Shown: positions 1-4,552 of the stretch, one piece after another
How the letters are laid out: each line of letters begins with the position of its first letter
Position numbering within the stretch: position 1 is the first letter of the stretch
Translations under genes and position numbers: made by a program
Origin: Thermoplasmata archaeon
Lineage (GTDB): Archaea > Thermoplasmatota > Thermoplasmata > SG8-5 > JAGLSY01
DNA: 7,737 bases
Direction: 5' to 3'
Assembly: GCA_023135545.1 (NCBI GenBank)
Contig: JAGLSY010000225.1
Span: 1 to 7,737 of the forward strand
Notes under the pieces: generated by a model
Database searches by the model: none
The model's input: only the letters and a program-made list of their open reading frames with translations
Told to the model about the DNA's origin: nothing

Positions 1-451
1 CGGCCCTTTTAGTTTCGGGCGCATCGGCTGGCACAACAACTGTCATGTTGGGAAGCACCCGCATCAGGGCGATATCCTCTATCATCTGATGGGTGGCTCC
101 GTCTCCTCCCACGGTGATGCCAGCGTGTGTGGCGACGATCTTCACATCCAGCTTGGGATAGGCAACGCTCTGCCTTATCTGGTCATAGACCCGGCCGGTT
201 ACGAATATCGCGAAGGTGCTGGCGAAGACCGTCTTTCCGGATGCTGCCAGTCCGGCGCAGGCGCTTATCATGTTCTGCTCCGCGATTCCAAAGTTAAAAT
301 GCCGCTCCGGGAAATGCTCGGCAAAAATACCGGTCTTGACAGAGCAAGAAAGGTCCGCGCTGGCCACCACTATGTCGCTTCTCTCCTGTCCCAGTTCGAC
401 CAGTGCTTCTCCGAATGCATCCCTCTGGCCCTTCAGTTTCCACCTGCTCAT
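1..451 (-). CDS. Transketolase, C-terminal subunit (partial, 3' end beyond window)
   Basis: This is the second half of a split transketolase, the TPP enzyme that moves two-carbon ketol units between sugar phosphates in the cytoplasm. The first 150 residues are visible. They form the pyrimidine-binding domain: the glutamate expected to activate the TPP aminopyrimidine is in the motif GIAEQNM (E58), and the conserved stretch HAGITVGGDGATHQ lies at about 109-122, followed by VPADAPE. The start ATG (451-449) overlaps the stop TGA of the N-terminal subunit gene (450-448) as ATGA, so the two are translationally coupled and should be made in equal amounts. The remaining half of the subunit lies left of the window. 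Separate N and C subunits are common in archaea and some bacteria. A DXS- or pyruvate-dehydrogenase-like E1 is less likely, because the partner gene carries transketolase motifs. The family assignment is secure; the exact sugar substrates are not shown by sequence. Confidence 0.95.
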   Translation of the reverse strand, partial: MSRWKLKGQRDAFGEALVELGQERSDIVVASADLSCSVKTGIFAEHFPERHFNFGIAEQNMISACAGLAASGKTVFASTFAIFVTGRVYDQIRQSVAYPKLDVKIVATHAGITVGGDGATHQMIEDIALMRVLPNMTVVVPADAPETKRA

Positions 452-1287
452 TGTTTCACCCCCAATTCCTTCATGGCCTGCTCATATTGTTCCTTGTCCG
501 GCGCCTTGCCGTGGAATCCCACCGCGCCCTCCATGAAACTCACGCCCTTTCCCTTGATGGTGTTGGCTATGATAACAGTGGGGTGGCCTTTTGTCTCCCG
601 GGCCTTCTTGAAGGCGGCCAGTATTTCCCTGAAGTTGTGCCCCTCGATTTCCAGGACATTCCATCCGAAGGCCTTCCACTTATCGCCCAATGGCTCGAGG
701 GACATTATCTTCTCGGTTGGGCCGTCCAGCTGTAGCTTGTTCCTGTCGATTATGGCAACGAGGTTGTCCAGCTTGAACTGTGAAGCCGACATGGCGGCCT
801 CCCATATCTGACCGCAGTTGTTTTCTCCGTCTCCCAGCATGACGTAAATCCTGCTCTTCTTCCGGTCCAGCTTGGCGGCCAGCGCCATGCCGATTCCCAT
901 GCTAAGGCCCTGCCCCTCACTGCCGGTCGAAGCTTCCACACCCGGGGTTTTTCTCATATCAGGATGGCCCTGAAGTCTGGAGCCTATCTTTCTGATGGTC
1001 TTGAGCTCGTCAATTGGGAAATAGCCGGATTCGGCAAGGCAGGCGTAAAGGGTGGGGGCCGCGTGGCCCTTGCTCAGTACAAATCGGTCCCTGTCAATCC
1101 AATCTGGCTCATCGGCCCTGTGGCTCATTTCCTTGAAATAAAGGGCGACCATAACTTCGGTTGCCGACAGAGAGCCTCCAGGATGTCCGGAGCCTGCCCC
1201 GTAAATCATCTCGATTATATGCTTTCTGACCTTGTTGGCCATCTCCTCAAGCATGCTGATGTCATCATCGGTATAACTGTCTACCAC
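448..1287 (-). CDS. Transketolase, N-terminal subunit
   Basis: This is the TPP pyrophosphate/Mg-binding half of a two-gene transketolase and works with the overlapping downstream subunit. Numbered from the GTG at 1287 (279 aa), it shows SGHPGG near residue 35, SKGH at 72-75, STGSEGQGL at 120-128 and the TPP/Mg motif GDGENN starting at 152, with IIDRNKLQLDG after it. The C-terminal GKG.SFME and the FHGKAP segment also fit the family. I chose the GTG at 1287 because GAGGGG lies 8 nt before it and the length matches archaeal N-subunits (about 270-280 aa). Another GTG at 1350 extends the frame by 21 residues without a clear ribosome site, and an ATG at 1254 would remove 11. Two motif positions deviate from the usual family text: GDGENNCG where GDGELxEG is common, and STGSEG where STGSLG is common. 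The core Gly-Asp-Gly-Glu is intact, so I expect an active enzyme. Confidence 0.93.
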   Translation of the reverse strand: MVDSYTDDDISMLEEMANKVRKHIIEMIYGAGSGHPGGSLSATEVMVALYFKEMSHRADEPDWIDRDRFVLSKGHAAPTLYACLAESGYFPIDELKTIRKIGSRLQGHPDMRKTPGVEASTGSEGQGLSMGIGMALAAKLDRKKSRIYVMLGDGENNCGQIWEAAMSASQFKLDNLVAIIDRNKLQLDGPTEKIMSLEPLGDKWKAFGWNVLEIEGHNFREILAAFKKARETKGHPTVIIANTIKGKGVSFMEGAVGFHGKAPDKEQYEQAMKELGVKQ

Positions 1288-1295
1288 GATACCTG

Positions 1296-1301
1296 CCCCT
1301 C
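1296..1301 (-). promoter_or_regulatory. Shine-Dalgarno site for transketolase N subunit, inside a small hairpin
   Basis: On the minus strand GAGGGG ends 8 nt before the GTG at 1287, which decides the start. The same bases can pair with CCCCT at 1312-1316 (loop about 11 nt), so the ribosome site can be hidden in the mRNA. The ribosome site is well supported; regulation by pairing is inference. Confidence 0.6.
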
Positions 1302-1404
1302 TTACAGGGATAGGGGAATACACTCGCACTTCAAATACATTTACCTTCACCTAACCAATCTAACAAGAACACTGCCGTATGCCCATCAATTGTTAGCAAA
1401 TGAA

Positions 1405-1490
1405 CGCAGAGGTCTAACTCTGCGAGTTCGGGCTTCTAATTGCGCATTCTCCCTGCATCTGGACGCGATTAGAAGAGCTAATACGTTAGC
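1405..1490. repeat. Cluster of three consecutive hairpins
   Basis: Three stems sit side by side. Hairpin 1 is CGCAGAG (1405-1411) with CTCTGCG (1418-1424), a 7-bp perfect stem with a 6-nt loop. Hairpin 2 is TTCTAATTGCG (1434-1444) with CGCGATTAGAA (1464-1474), 11 bp including one position that pairs only as a G-T/G-U wobble, loop 19 nt. Hairpin 3 is GCTAA (1477-1481) with TTAGC (1486-1490), 5 bp with a TACG loop. Such density within 86 nt suggests a structured RNA or mRNA leader. I do not recognise a family. Confidence 0.5.
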
Positions 1491-1492
1491 AT

Positions 1493-1501
1493 CCATATAC
1501 C
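1493..1501 (-). promoter_or_regulatory. Possible TATA box for a minus-strand transcript
   Basis: On the minus strand this reads GGTATATGG. An archaeal start about 25 nt downstream would fall near 1472, right at the base of the 11-bp hairpin (1434-1474). It could serve a small RNA or a long structured leader of the transketolase operon. It rests on position and base composition only. Confidence 0.3.
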
Positions 1502-1541
1502 AACAAAGTATTTGCTCCGATGGCCTATGGAATGTAAATTT

Positions 1542-1580
1542 CCAGGCCCGAAATTGAATATCAGATCCTTTAGGGCCTGG
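1542..1580. repeat. Perfect 8-bp inverted repeat upstream of flavin reductase
   Basis: CCAGGCCC (1542-1549) and GGGCCTGG (1573-1580) are exact reverse complements separated by 23 nt. The right arm ends about 15 nt before the probable TATA element of the flavin reductase. A regulator-binding dyad is possible; chance or a relic terminator are alternatives. Confidence 0.4.
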
Positions 1581-1594
1581 TAGTTTACGATAGG

Positions 1595-1603
1595 AATTAT
1601 AAG
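1595..1603 (+). promoter_or_regulatory. Probable TATA element of the flavin reductase gene
   Basis: AATTATAAG is centred about 34 nt before the ATG at 1633. That would place transcription start around 1624-1627 and leave only a few leader bases, in line with archaeal leaderless or short-leader mRNAs. No strong ribosome site is present before the ATG. Confidence 0.4.
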
Positions 1604-1632
1604 GCGGCAACGCATAATCAAGAGATGATATA

Positions 1633-2157
1633 ATGACAAAAGAGGAAGTTGAAAATCTGAGGCTGGGATTGAGAAACATGCCGGCCTTTCCTGTGTGCCT
1701 CATCACGGTTGGCAAAGGCAAGGAGGCGAACATCATAACCGCCGCAATGGTCCATGTTTTTTCCTTCGAGCCACCCCTCATCGGCATCGGAATTGCACTC
1801 CAGAGGCATTCGCACGGCCTACTGGACAAGGAGGAGGATTTTGTGGTGAATGTGCCGGGGAAGGACCTGGTGAAAGAGACGCTGGCCTGCGGCACGGTTT
1901 CCGGAAAGGAGGTGGACAAGTTCGGGCTTTACGGGCTGGTGAAGACCGAATCCTGCAAGGTCTCGGCCCCGTCCATCAGCCAATGCCCCGTGAACTTCGA
2001 ATGCAAGAAGGTTCAGAAAGTTACCACTGGAGATCATGACTGGTTCATCGGAGAGGTTGTTGCGGTGATGGTTGACAAGAAATACAAGAGGGGTGACGGC
2101 CTACTCTACTGGGGCGGGGAGTTCAGGCTGCCTGGTAAGATAATAAAAGAGAGGTAG
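1633..2157 (+). CDS. Flavin reductase-like, FMN-binding split-barrel protein
   Basis: This 174-residue soluble protein has the layout of the flavin reductase-like domain family: an N-terminal strand with a PxPVCLITV-type segment (about 17-26), then ANIITAAMVHVFSFEPPLIGIGI (about 32-54), which normally contacts FMN, then RHSHG, an FVVNVPG strand, the SGKEVDKFG helix region and a C-terminal GLLYWGGEFRLPGK. Family members bind FMN and either reduce flavin with NAD(P)H for a partner oxygenase or act as small flavoproteins of unknown substrate. Nothing here fixes the partner. Length is typical and both ends look complete. It is the first gene on the plus strand after the divergent spacer. The Trm112-like gene follows 65 nt later but seems to have its own promoter, so an operon is uncertain. 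Family confidence is high; function is general only. Confidence 0.9.
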   Translation: MTKEEVENLRLGLRNMPAFPVCLITVGKGKEANIITAAMVHVFSFEPPLIGIGIALQRHSHGLLDKEEDFVVNVPGKDLVKETLACGTVSGKEVDKFGLYGLVKTESCKVSAPSISQCPVNFECKKVQKVTTGDHDWFIGEVVAVMVDKKYKRGDGLLYWGGEFRLPGKIIKER

Positions 2158-2166
2158 TTCCAAACA

Positions 2167-2179
2167 ATGGTTCAACCAT
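2167..2179. repeat. 13-bp dyad just upstream of the Trm112-like gene promoter
   Basis: ATGGTT-C-AACCAT is a perfect palindrome around a single central base. It lies about 9 nt before the TATA-like TTTATCTC. The arms are too close for a good RNA hairpin, so a protein-binding dyad is the more natural reading. This is inference from position alone. Confidence 0.3.
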
Positions 2180-2187
2180 CCAAAATC

Positions 2188-2195
2188 TTTTATCT
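2188..2195 (+). promoter_or_regulatory. Probable TATA box of the Trm112-like gene
   Basis: TTTATCTC is centred about 32 nt before the ATG at 2223. This predicts a very short leader and favours that ATG over the internal one at 2238. No ribosome site is visible ahead of either. Confidence 0.4.
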
Positions 2196-2222
2196 CAAAG
2201 CGGCAATCCCAACCCCGATAAC

Positions 2223-2408
2223 ATGAAACGCGCGAGTATGGAAATTTACTGCTGCCCAGTCTGCAAATCAGACCTTGAGCTCAGGCCGGAAAAGGAGGAG
2301 GGGGACGAGGTCATCCAGGGCATCCTGTTTTGCCAGAAATGCAGCCATGGATACAAGATAGAGGATTCCATACCCAACCTTCTTCCAAAACAACAATCTG
2401 TTTTATGA
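2223..2408 (+). CDS. Trm112-like zinc protein, methyltransferase-activating subunit
   Basis: This is a 61-residue protein with two cysteine pairs: CPVC (about residues 11-14) and CQKC (about 37-40), the second followed by HGYKIEDSIPNLLP. A CPxC near the N-terminus plus a CxxC-x-xGxxYPIxDGIPxLLP-like tail is the signature of the Trm112/YcaR (UPF0434) family. In archaea and eukaryotes, Trm112 is a small zinc-binding partner that stabilises and activates several SAM-dependent methyltransferases acting on tRNA, rRNA and release factor. No methyltransferase gene is next to it, as expected for a shared subunit. The start at 2223 is favoured by promoter spacing; an ATG at 2238 would give MEIYCC. The stop is followed within 7 nt by an eight-T run that probably terminates the transcript. 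A generic zinc ribbon is the main alternative. Confidence 0.82.
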   Translation: MKRASMEIYCCPVCKSDLELRPEKEEGDEVIQGILFCQKCSHGYKIEDSIPNLLPKQQSVL

Positions 2409-2414
2409 TGGGAA

Positions 2415-2422
2415 TTTTTTTT
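2415..2422 (+). terminator. T-run terminator after the Trm112-like gene
   Basis: Eight consecutive T residues begin 7 nt after the stop codon. Archaeal RNA polymerase terminates at such T-tracts without needing a stem. No good hairpin precedes it. Confidence 0.6.
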
Positions 2423-2502
2423 CTCATGCTGGCTCGTTGAAGATTCCTCCCCTGATTGCCGGTTTTACCCGCCTTCCGGCCCCCCGCCACACTGAGCTAT
2501 GT

Positions 2503-2533
2503 TGTGACCCATGATATCCATCACTGTGACCCA
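2503..2533. repeat. Two direct copies of TGTGACCCA, 22 nt apart
   Basis: The 9-mer occurs at 2503-2511 and 2525-2533, a 22-nt period close to two helical turns. It lies between the convergent trm112-like and tsr3 genes, where an operator would be unusual. The copy pair may be chance or a minor duplication. Confidence 0.35.
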
Positions 2534-2566
2534 CACTGGCACGTTGATAGCACTCCTTATATGTGC

Positions 2567-3088
2567 TCAGACAAAAAGTGACTGTGCCTCGATGATTTCT
2601 TTTGCATTCCCGGCCTTTTCGTACTCCTCTAGCGGCTCGCGGTTGAGGTCCAGAAAGGTCTGTCCGAACCTGAATTTGGCCAGTATTTTCCCGGCCTGTT
2701 CCCTATGCCTTAAAATTATGAGGGCGGCGGCAAATGCCTCGGCACTGGACAGTATGAAGGGCTTCCCGTAATTCACGGGGTTAGCGGCCACCAGAAAAGG
2801 CAATGCCCTGCCCTTGCTCTTCCTGCCCACCCTAGGAAAATCCTCTCCCGTGGCCTTCCATGATATATCTAAAACTGCAAGGCCTGACCTTTCAGCCACT
2901 TCATTATCCTCTCTGGACAGCACCTTTTCAGCCGTGGGAACCAGAACAAGAGCCGAAGCTGGTATTTGGGATATTTTCTTAACATCAATTGCCAGATCGA
3001 ACTTTGCCAGCTTTCTGCCAGTGCATTTCTTGGGGTCGCACTGCTTTCCATCGTAAAAAAATAACCTTACATCATCCGGCACTGGCAT
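2567..3088 (-). CDS. tsr3: 16S rRNA aminocarboxypropyltransferase Tsr3
   Basis: Tsr3 uses S-adenosylmethionine as donor of a 3-amino-3-carboxypropyl group, added to a modified uridine of small-subunit rRNA in the decoding region late in ribosome maturation. The 173-residue protein carries the family hallmarks in order: CDPKKCTGRKL (17-27), LVPTAE (49-54), LDISWK (73-78), RALPFLVAANPVNYG (94-108) and the helix FILSSAEAFAAAL (111-123), ending in a FRFGQTFLDLN segment. Family members fold like SPOUT/trefoil-knot methyltransferases; that is known for the family and not read here. Length is close to the archaeal norm, so both ends look intact. It follows the small membrane protein gene by 7 nt, so the two probably share one mRNA. 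The GTGAT overlapping the preceding stop region can serve as its ribosome site. No T-run terminator is seen directly downstream. Confidence 0.93.
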   Translation of the reverse strand: MPVPDDVRLFFYDGKQCDPKKCTGRKLAKFDLAIDVKKISQIPASALVLVPTAEKVLSREDNEVAERSGLAVLDISWKATGEDFPRVGRKSKGRALPFLVAANPVNYGKPFILSSAEAFAAALIILRHREQAGKILAKFRFGQTFLDLNREPLEEYEKAGNAKEIIEAQSLFV

Positions 3089-3089
3089 T

Positions 3090-3099
3090 GTGATATCAC
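3090..3099. promoter_or_regulatory. Ribosome site/palindrome at the membrane protein-tsr3 junction
   Basis: GTGATATCAC is a perfect 10-bp palindrome spanning the upstream stop codon and the 7-nt gap. Its first five bases on the mRNA, GTGAT, match the extended archaeal Shine-Dalgarno (GGAGGTGATC) and sit about 6 nt before the tsr3 ATG. This suggests re-initiation from the upstream gene. Confidence 0.5.
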
Positions 3100-3347
3100 T
3101 TTATCTTGATGGTCTCTTGCTCGACATAGTTTCCTGGCTTGACAAATACGGTCGAGAGATAGCCGGCAAGGTTGGTTCCTCCGACGATGATGAGATACAG
3201 ACCGACAAGAAGCTCCAGGTCCAACCATCCAGTAAGAATTATGATGCCGAATGCGATGGTCAATATAGCAGATGCTATGCCGGTTATTCCGAGTTTTCCA
3301 AGGAGTATTTTTGATATGTTGCCATTGGTCATTTCCTCTTTGTTCAA
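3096..3347 (-). CDS. Small two-helix membrane protein, function unknown
   Basis: This 83-residue protein is one I do not recognise. After a polar N-terminus there are two hydrophobic helices, at about 20-42 (rich in I, A, L and G) and 44-68 (LLVGLYLIIVGGTNLAGYL), with a very short turn containing WLDLE, then a charged tail with several lysines. A helical hairpin with both ends on the same side of the membrane is the natural reading. I keep the TTG at 3347 because GAGG sits 8 nt before it. The ATG at 3332 would remove five residues, but its nearest GAGG is only 2 nt away. It is the first gene of a two-gene unit with tsr3, although a membrane partner has no known role with Tsr3. YrhK-like or other short DUF families are possible, but I cannot assign one. 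Confidence 0.8.
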   Translation of the reverse strand: MNKEEMTNGNISKILLGKLGITGIASAILTIAFGIIILTGWLDLELLVGLYLIIVGGTNLAGYLSTVFVKPGNYVEQETIKIK

Positions 3348-3380
3348 GTGTATCGCCTCTCACCCCCTATAACTAAGACC

Positions 3381-3388
3381 ATAAAAAA
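3381..3388 (-). promoter_or_regulatory. Probable TATA box of the membrane protein-tsr3 unit
   Basis: On the minus strand this reads TTTTTTAT, centred about 37 nt before the TTG at 3347. The predicted start near 3359 leaves a leader of roughly 12 nt, just enough to include the GAGG ribosome site. Confidence 0.45.
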
Positions 3389-3485
3389 TCTTTTGTGCAG
3401 GGAGTTAATTACATTGCTGCAGCGATGATGACAAAGAACCTTTCTGATATGTGATGAATGATGGGCGAACTGAGCTGTAAAACAA

Positions 3486-3513
3486 ACATTTCCGTTATCT
3501 CAAATGGAAATGT
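3486..3513. repeat. Inverted repeat upstream of the exonuclease III gene
   Basis: ACATTTCC (3486-3493) and GGAAATGT (3506-3513) are perfect 8-bp arms with a 12-nt spacer, so arm centres are 20 nt apart, about two helical turns. The right arm ends 5 nt before a TATA-like TTTAATA (3518-3524). This is a good position for a dimeric repressor or activator, but it could also form an RNA hairpin if transcription starts earlier. Confidence 0.45.
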
Positions 3514-3517
3514 AAAC

Positions 3518-3524
3518 TTTAATA
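3518..3524 (+). promoter_or_regulatory. Possible TATA element of the exonuclease III gene
   Basis: TTTAATA lies about 31 nt before the TTG at 3552, predicting a nearly leaderless mRNA. The competing reading is an upstream element around 3495 with a longer leader that would include the GGTGA ribosome site at 3537-3541. The sequence does not settle this. Confidence 0.35.
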
Positions 3525-3551
3525 CATGAGCCAGTAGGTGAAAAAATCAGA

Positions 3552-4310
3552 TTGATATCCTGGAACGTCAACGGAATCCGCGCCATAGCAAAAAAAGGCC
3601 AGCTCCACACCATGTTTAAGGAGGGGCCGGATATTATTTGCCTTCAGGAAACCAAGGCATGGCCAGAACAGCTCAAGGAAGACCTTCTCAAACCATCTGG
3701 CTATAATTCCTTCTGGGACCAGGCCGACAAAAAGGGATACAGCGGAACCGCAATCTACACAAAGCAAAAGCCAGTTAGGAAATCCACCGGGTTGGGGGCC
3801 GAGGAGTTCGATTCGGAAGGCAGGACCGTGTGGCTGGAATTTTCGGAATTCACACTTTTCAACATCTATTTTCCTAACGGCAGGCGGGATGCTGGCCGGC
3901 TCAAATACAAGATGGATTTCTATGATGCCTTCCTGGAAAAGATTGACTCCCTGAGAAAGCAGGATAAAAAAATAATATTCTGCGGTGACCTCAACACGGC
4001 TCACCACTCTATCGACCTGGCCAGGCCCAAGGAAAATGAACATTTATCGGGTTTTCTACCCATAGAAAGAAAATGGATGGACAAGGCGGTCGACCACGGA
4101 TACATAGACACCTTCAGACATTTCAATGATGAGCCGGACATGTACACCTGGTGGGATTACTACACAAGAGCCAGGGAAAGGAATGTTGGTTGGAGGCTGG
4201 ATTACTTCTTTATCTCCGACGACCTGATCCCCAACCTGAAAAATGCTTTCATCATGTCCGAGGTAATGGGAAGCGACCACTGCCCGGTTGGTATTGATAT
4301 TGAATTTTGA
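3552..4310 (+). CDS. xth: Exodeoxyribonuclease III / AP endonuclease (Xth family)
   Basis: This is a DNA repair nuclease of the exonuclease/endonuclease/phosphatase fold, which cuts DNA 5' to abasic sites and trims 3' ends in base-excision repair. All family motifs are present in the 252 residues: WNVNGIRA (4-11), LQETK (31-35, with metal-binding E33), NIYFPNG (104-110), GDLNTAH (145-151, D146 and N148), WRLDYF near the C-terminus and GSDHCPV (240-246, catalytic D242/H243). The family usually begins M-K-I-I-S-W-N. Here the codon at the expected Met, two before the TTG at 3552, is ATC, and an in-frame stop lies at 3513-3515 with no ATG or GTG between. I therefore place the start at the TTG, with GGTGA (3537-3541) 10 nt ahead. 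The nearest ATG (3526) is out of frame and stops after three codons. The T-rich stretch after 4359 probably ends the transcript. Confidence 0.93.
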   Translation: MISWNVNGIRAIAKKGQLHTMFKEGPDIICLQETKAWPEQLKEDLLKPSGYNSFWDQADKKGYSGTAIYTKQKPVRKSTGLGAEEFDSEGRTVWLEFSEFTLFNIYFPNGRRDAGRLKYKMDFYDAFLEKIDSLRKQDKKIIFCGDLNTAHHSIDLARPKENEHLSGFLPIERKWMDKAVDHGYIDTFRHFNDEPDMYTWWDYYTRARERNVGWRLDYFFISDDLIPNLKNAFIMSEVMGSDHCPVGIDIEF

Positions 4311-4358
4311 TTTATTTCTGCCCGCCCCATTAAATCAATAAGCCCCCCACCGTAAGCC

Positions 4359-4367
4359 TTTTCTTTT
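4359..4367 (+). terminator. T-rich terminator candidate after exonuclease III
   Basis: TTTTCTTTT occurs about 50 nt after the stop. It is an archaeal-style T-tract with no strong hairpin directly before it. Confidence 0.45.
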
Positions 4368-4396
4368 ATCCTCGCTGCGCTGGCCACCCCTCCAGA

Positions 4397-4416
4397 ATCA
4401 AAACCCGGGTTTTGAT
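4397..4416. repeat. Perfect 20-bp palindrome
   Basis: ATCAAAACCCGGGTTTTGAT equals its own reverse complement over all 20 bases. It directly abuts the first hairpin element. A degraded copy of its core, AAAACTCGGGTT, follows the second element (4549-4560), so the palindrome may be part of the repeated unit. It could be a protein-binding site, or a cruciform or mobile-element end. Confidence 0.6.
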
Positions 4417-4465
4417 AAAATAGTTGCGTCCAGATGAAGGGAAGACGCGCAACTAAAAAAGAAAA
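4412..4465. repeat. Hairpin element, copy 1
   Basis: AAAATAGTTGC on the left and AACTAAAAAAGAAAA on the right flank a hairpin. The basal stem is TAGTT (4421-4425) with AACTA (4451-4455); a 2-nt bulge (4449-4450) separates it from an apical stem GCGTC (4426-4430) with GACGC (4444-4448) and a 13-nt loop. An alternative register pairs TAGTTGCG with CGCAACTA (8 bp). On the minus strand the hairpin is preceded by TTTTCTTTTTTA and followed by a short T-run, so it could help terminate the zinc-finger gene transcript. Confidence 0.6.
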
Positions 4466-4501
4466 GGTTCACTCATCCTAAATCAAGCCCATTACATGTG
4501 C

Positions 4502-4552
4502 TTGACAAAATAGTTGCATGGACTTCAAGAAGTCCACAACTAAAAAAGAAAA
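4502..4552. repeat. Hairpin element, copy 2
   Basis: It shares the left 11 nt and right 15 nt exactly with copy 1, 87-90 nt away. The basal stem is TAGTTG (4511-4516) with CAACTA (4537-4542). A CA bulge (4517-4518) separates it from an apical stem TGGACTT (4519-4525) with AAGTCCA (4530-4536) closed by a CAAG loop. The apical stem is unrelated in sequence to that of copy 1, while the flanks are conserved. Only two copies are visible here, with no CRISPR-like regular spacing. Confidence 0.65.

Larger units (their letters stand above)
1288..1632. other. Divergent intergenic region with several inverted repeats
   Basis: No convincing protein gene lies here; the open frames that cross it are extensions or antisense shadows of the flanking genes. 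It separates the minus-strand transketolase operon from the plus-strand flavin reductase. It contains the transketolase ribosome site, three closely spaced hairpin-forming repeats (1405-1490), a TATA-like TATAT on the minus strand at 1493-1501, an 8-bp inverted repeat (1542-1580) and the flavin reductase promoter. If the minus-strand TATA is real, the transketolase mRNA would carry a leader of roughly 185 nt with two strong hairpins. I did not see the conserved text of a tRNA or a TPP riboswitch. Confidence 0.6.

Noticed and set aside
89..811. Long plus-strand open frame (240 aa) across the transketolase genes
   Set aside because: It is antisense to the two transketolase subunits, whose motifs are unmistakable. 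Its own product is low in family-like features and rich in Ser/Pro/Cys.
1390..1490. A tRNA gene
   Set aside because: Stems are present, but there is no GGTTCRANTCC T-arm, no 7-nt anticodon loop on a 5-bp stem and no matching acceptor stem.
1288..1500. TPP riboswitch in the transketolase leader
   Set aside because: Tempting because transketolase uses TPP, but I could not find the conserved CTGAGA or CTGAT-type loops in either strand of this stretch.
964..1557. Plus-strand open frame of 197 aa running into the intergenic region
   Set aside because: Most of it mirrors the transketolase N subunit on the other strand; the remainder has no recognisable motif.
1386..1919. Minus-strand open frame of 177 aa opposite the flavin reductase start
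   Set aside because: It is a shadow of the flavin reductase gene extended into the spacer, with no domain pattern.
2238..2408. Internal ATG at 2238 as start of the Trm112-like protein
   Set aside because: It is possible, but promoter spacing and the lack of a ribosome site favour the upstream ATG at 2223 on a near-leaderless mRNA.
3526..3537. ATG at 3526 as start of the exonuclease III gene
   Set aside because: It is in another frame and meets a TAG after three codons.
3519..4043. Minus-strand open frame of 174 aa opposite exonuclease III
   Set aside because: It is fully antisense to a gene with every catalytic motif of the Xth family, and has no motifs of its own.
4412..4552. CRISPR array
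   Set aside because: Only two copies, with similarity on the flanks of a hairpin and not in repeats of constant length, and no series of unique spacers.
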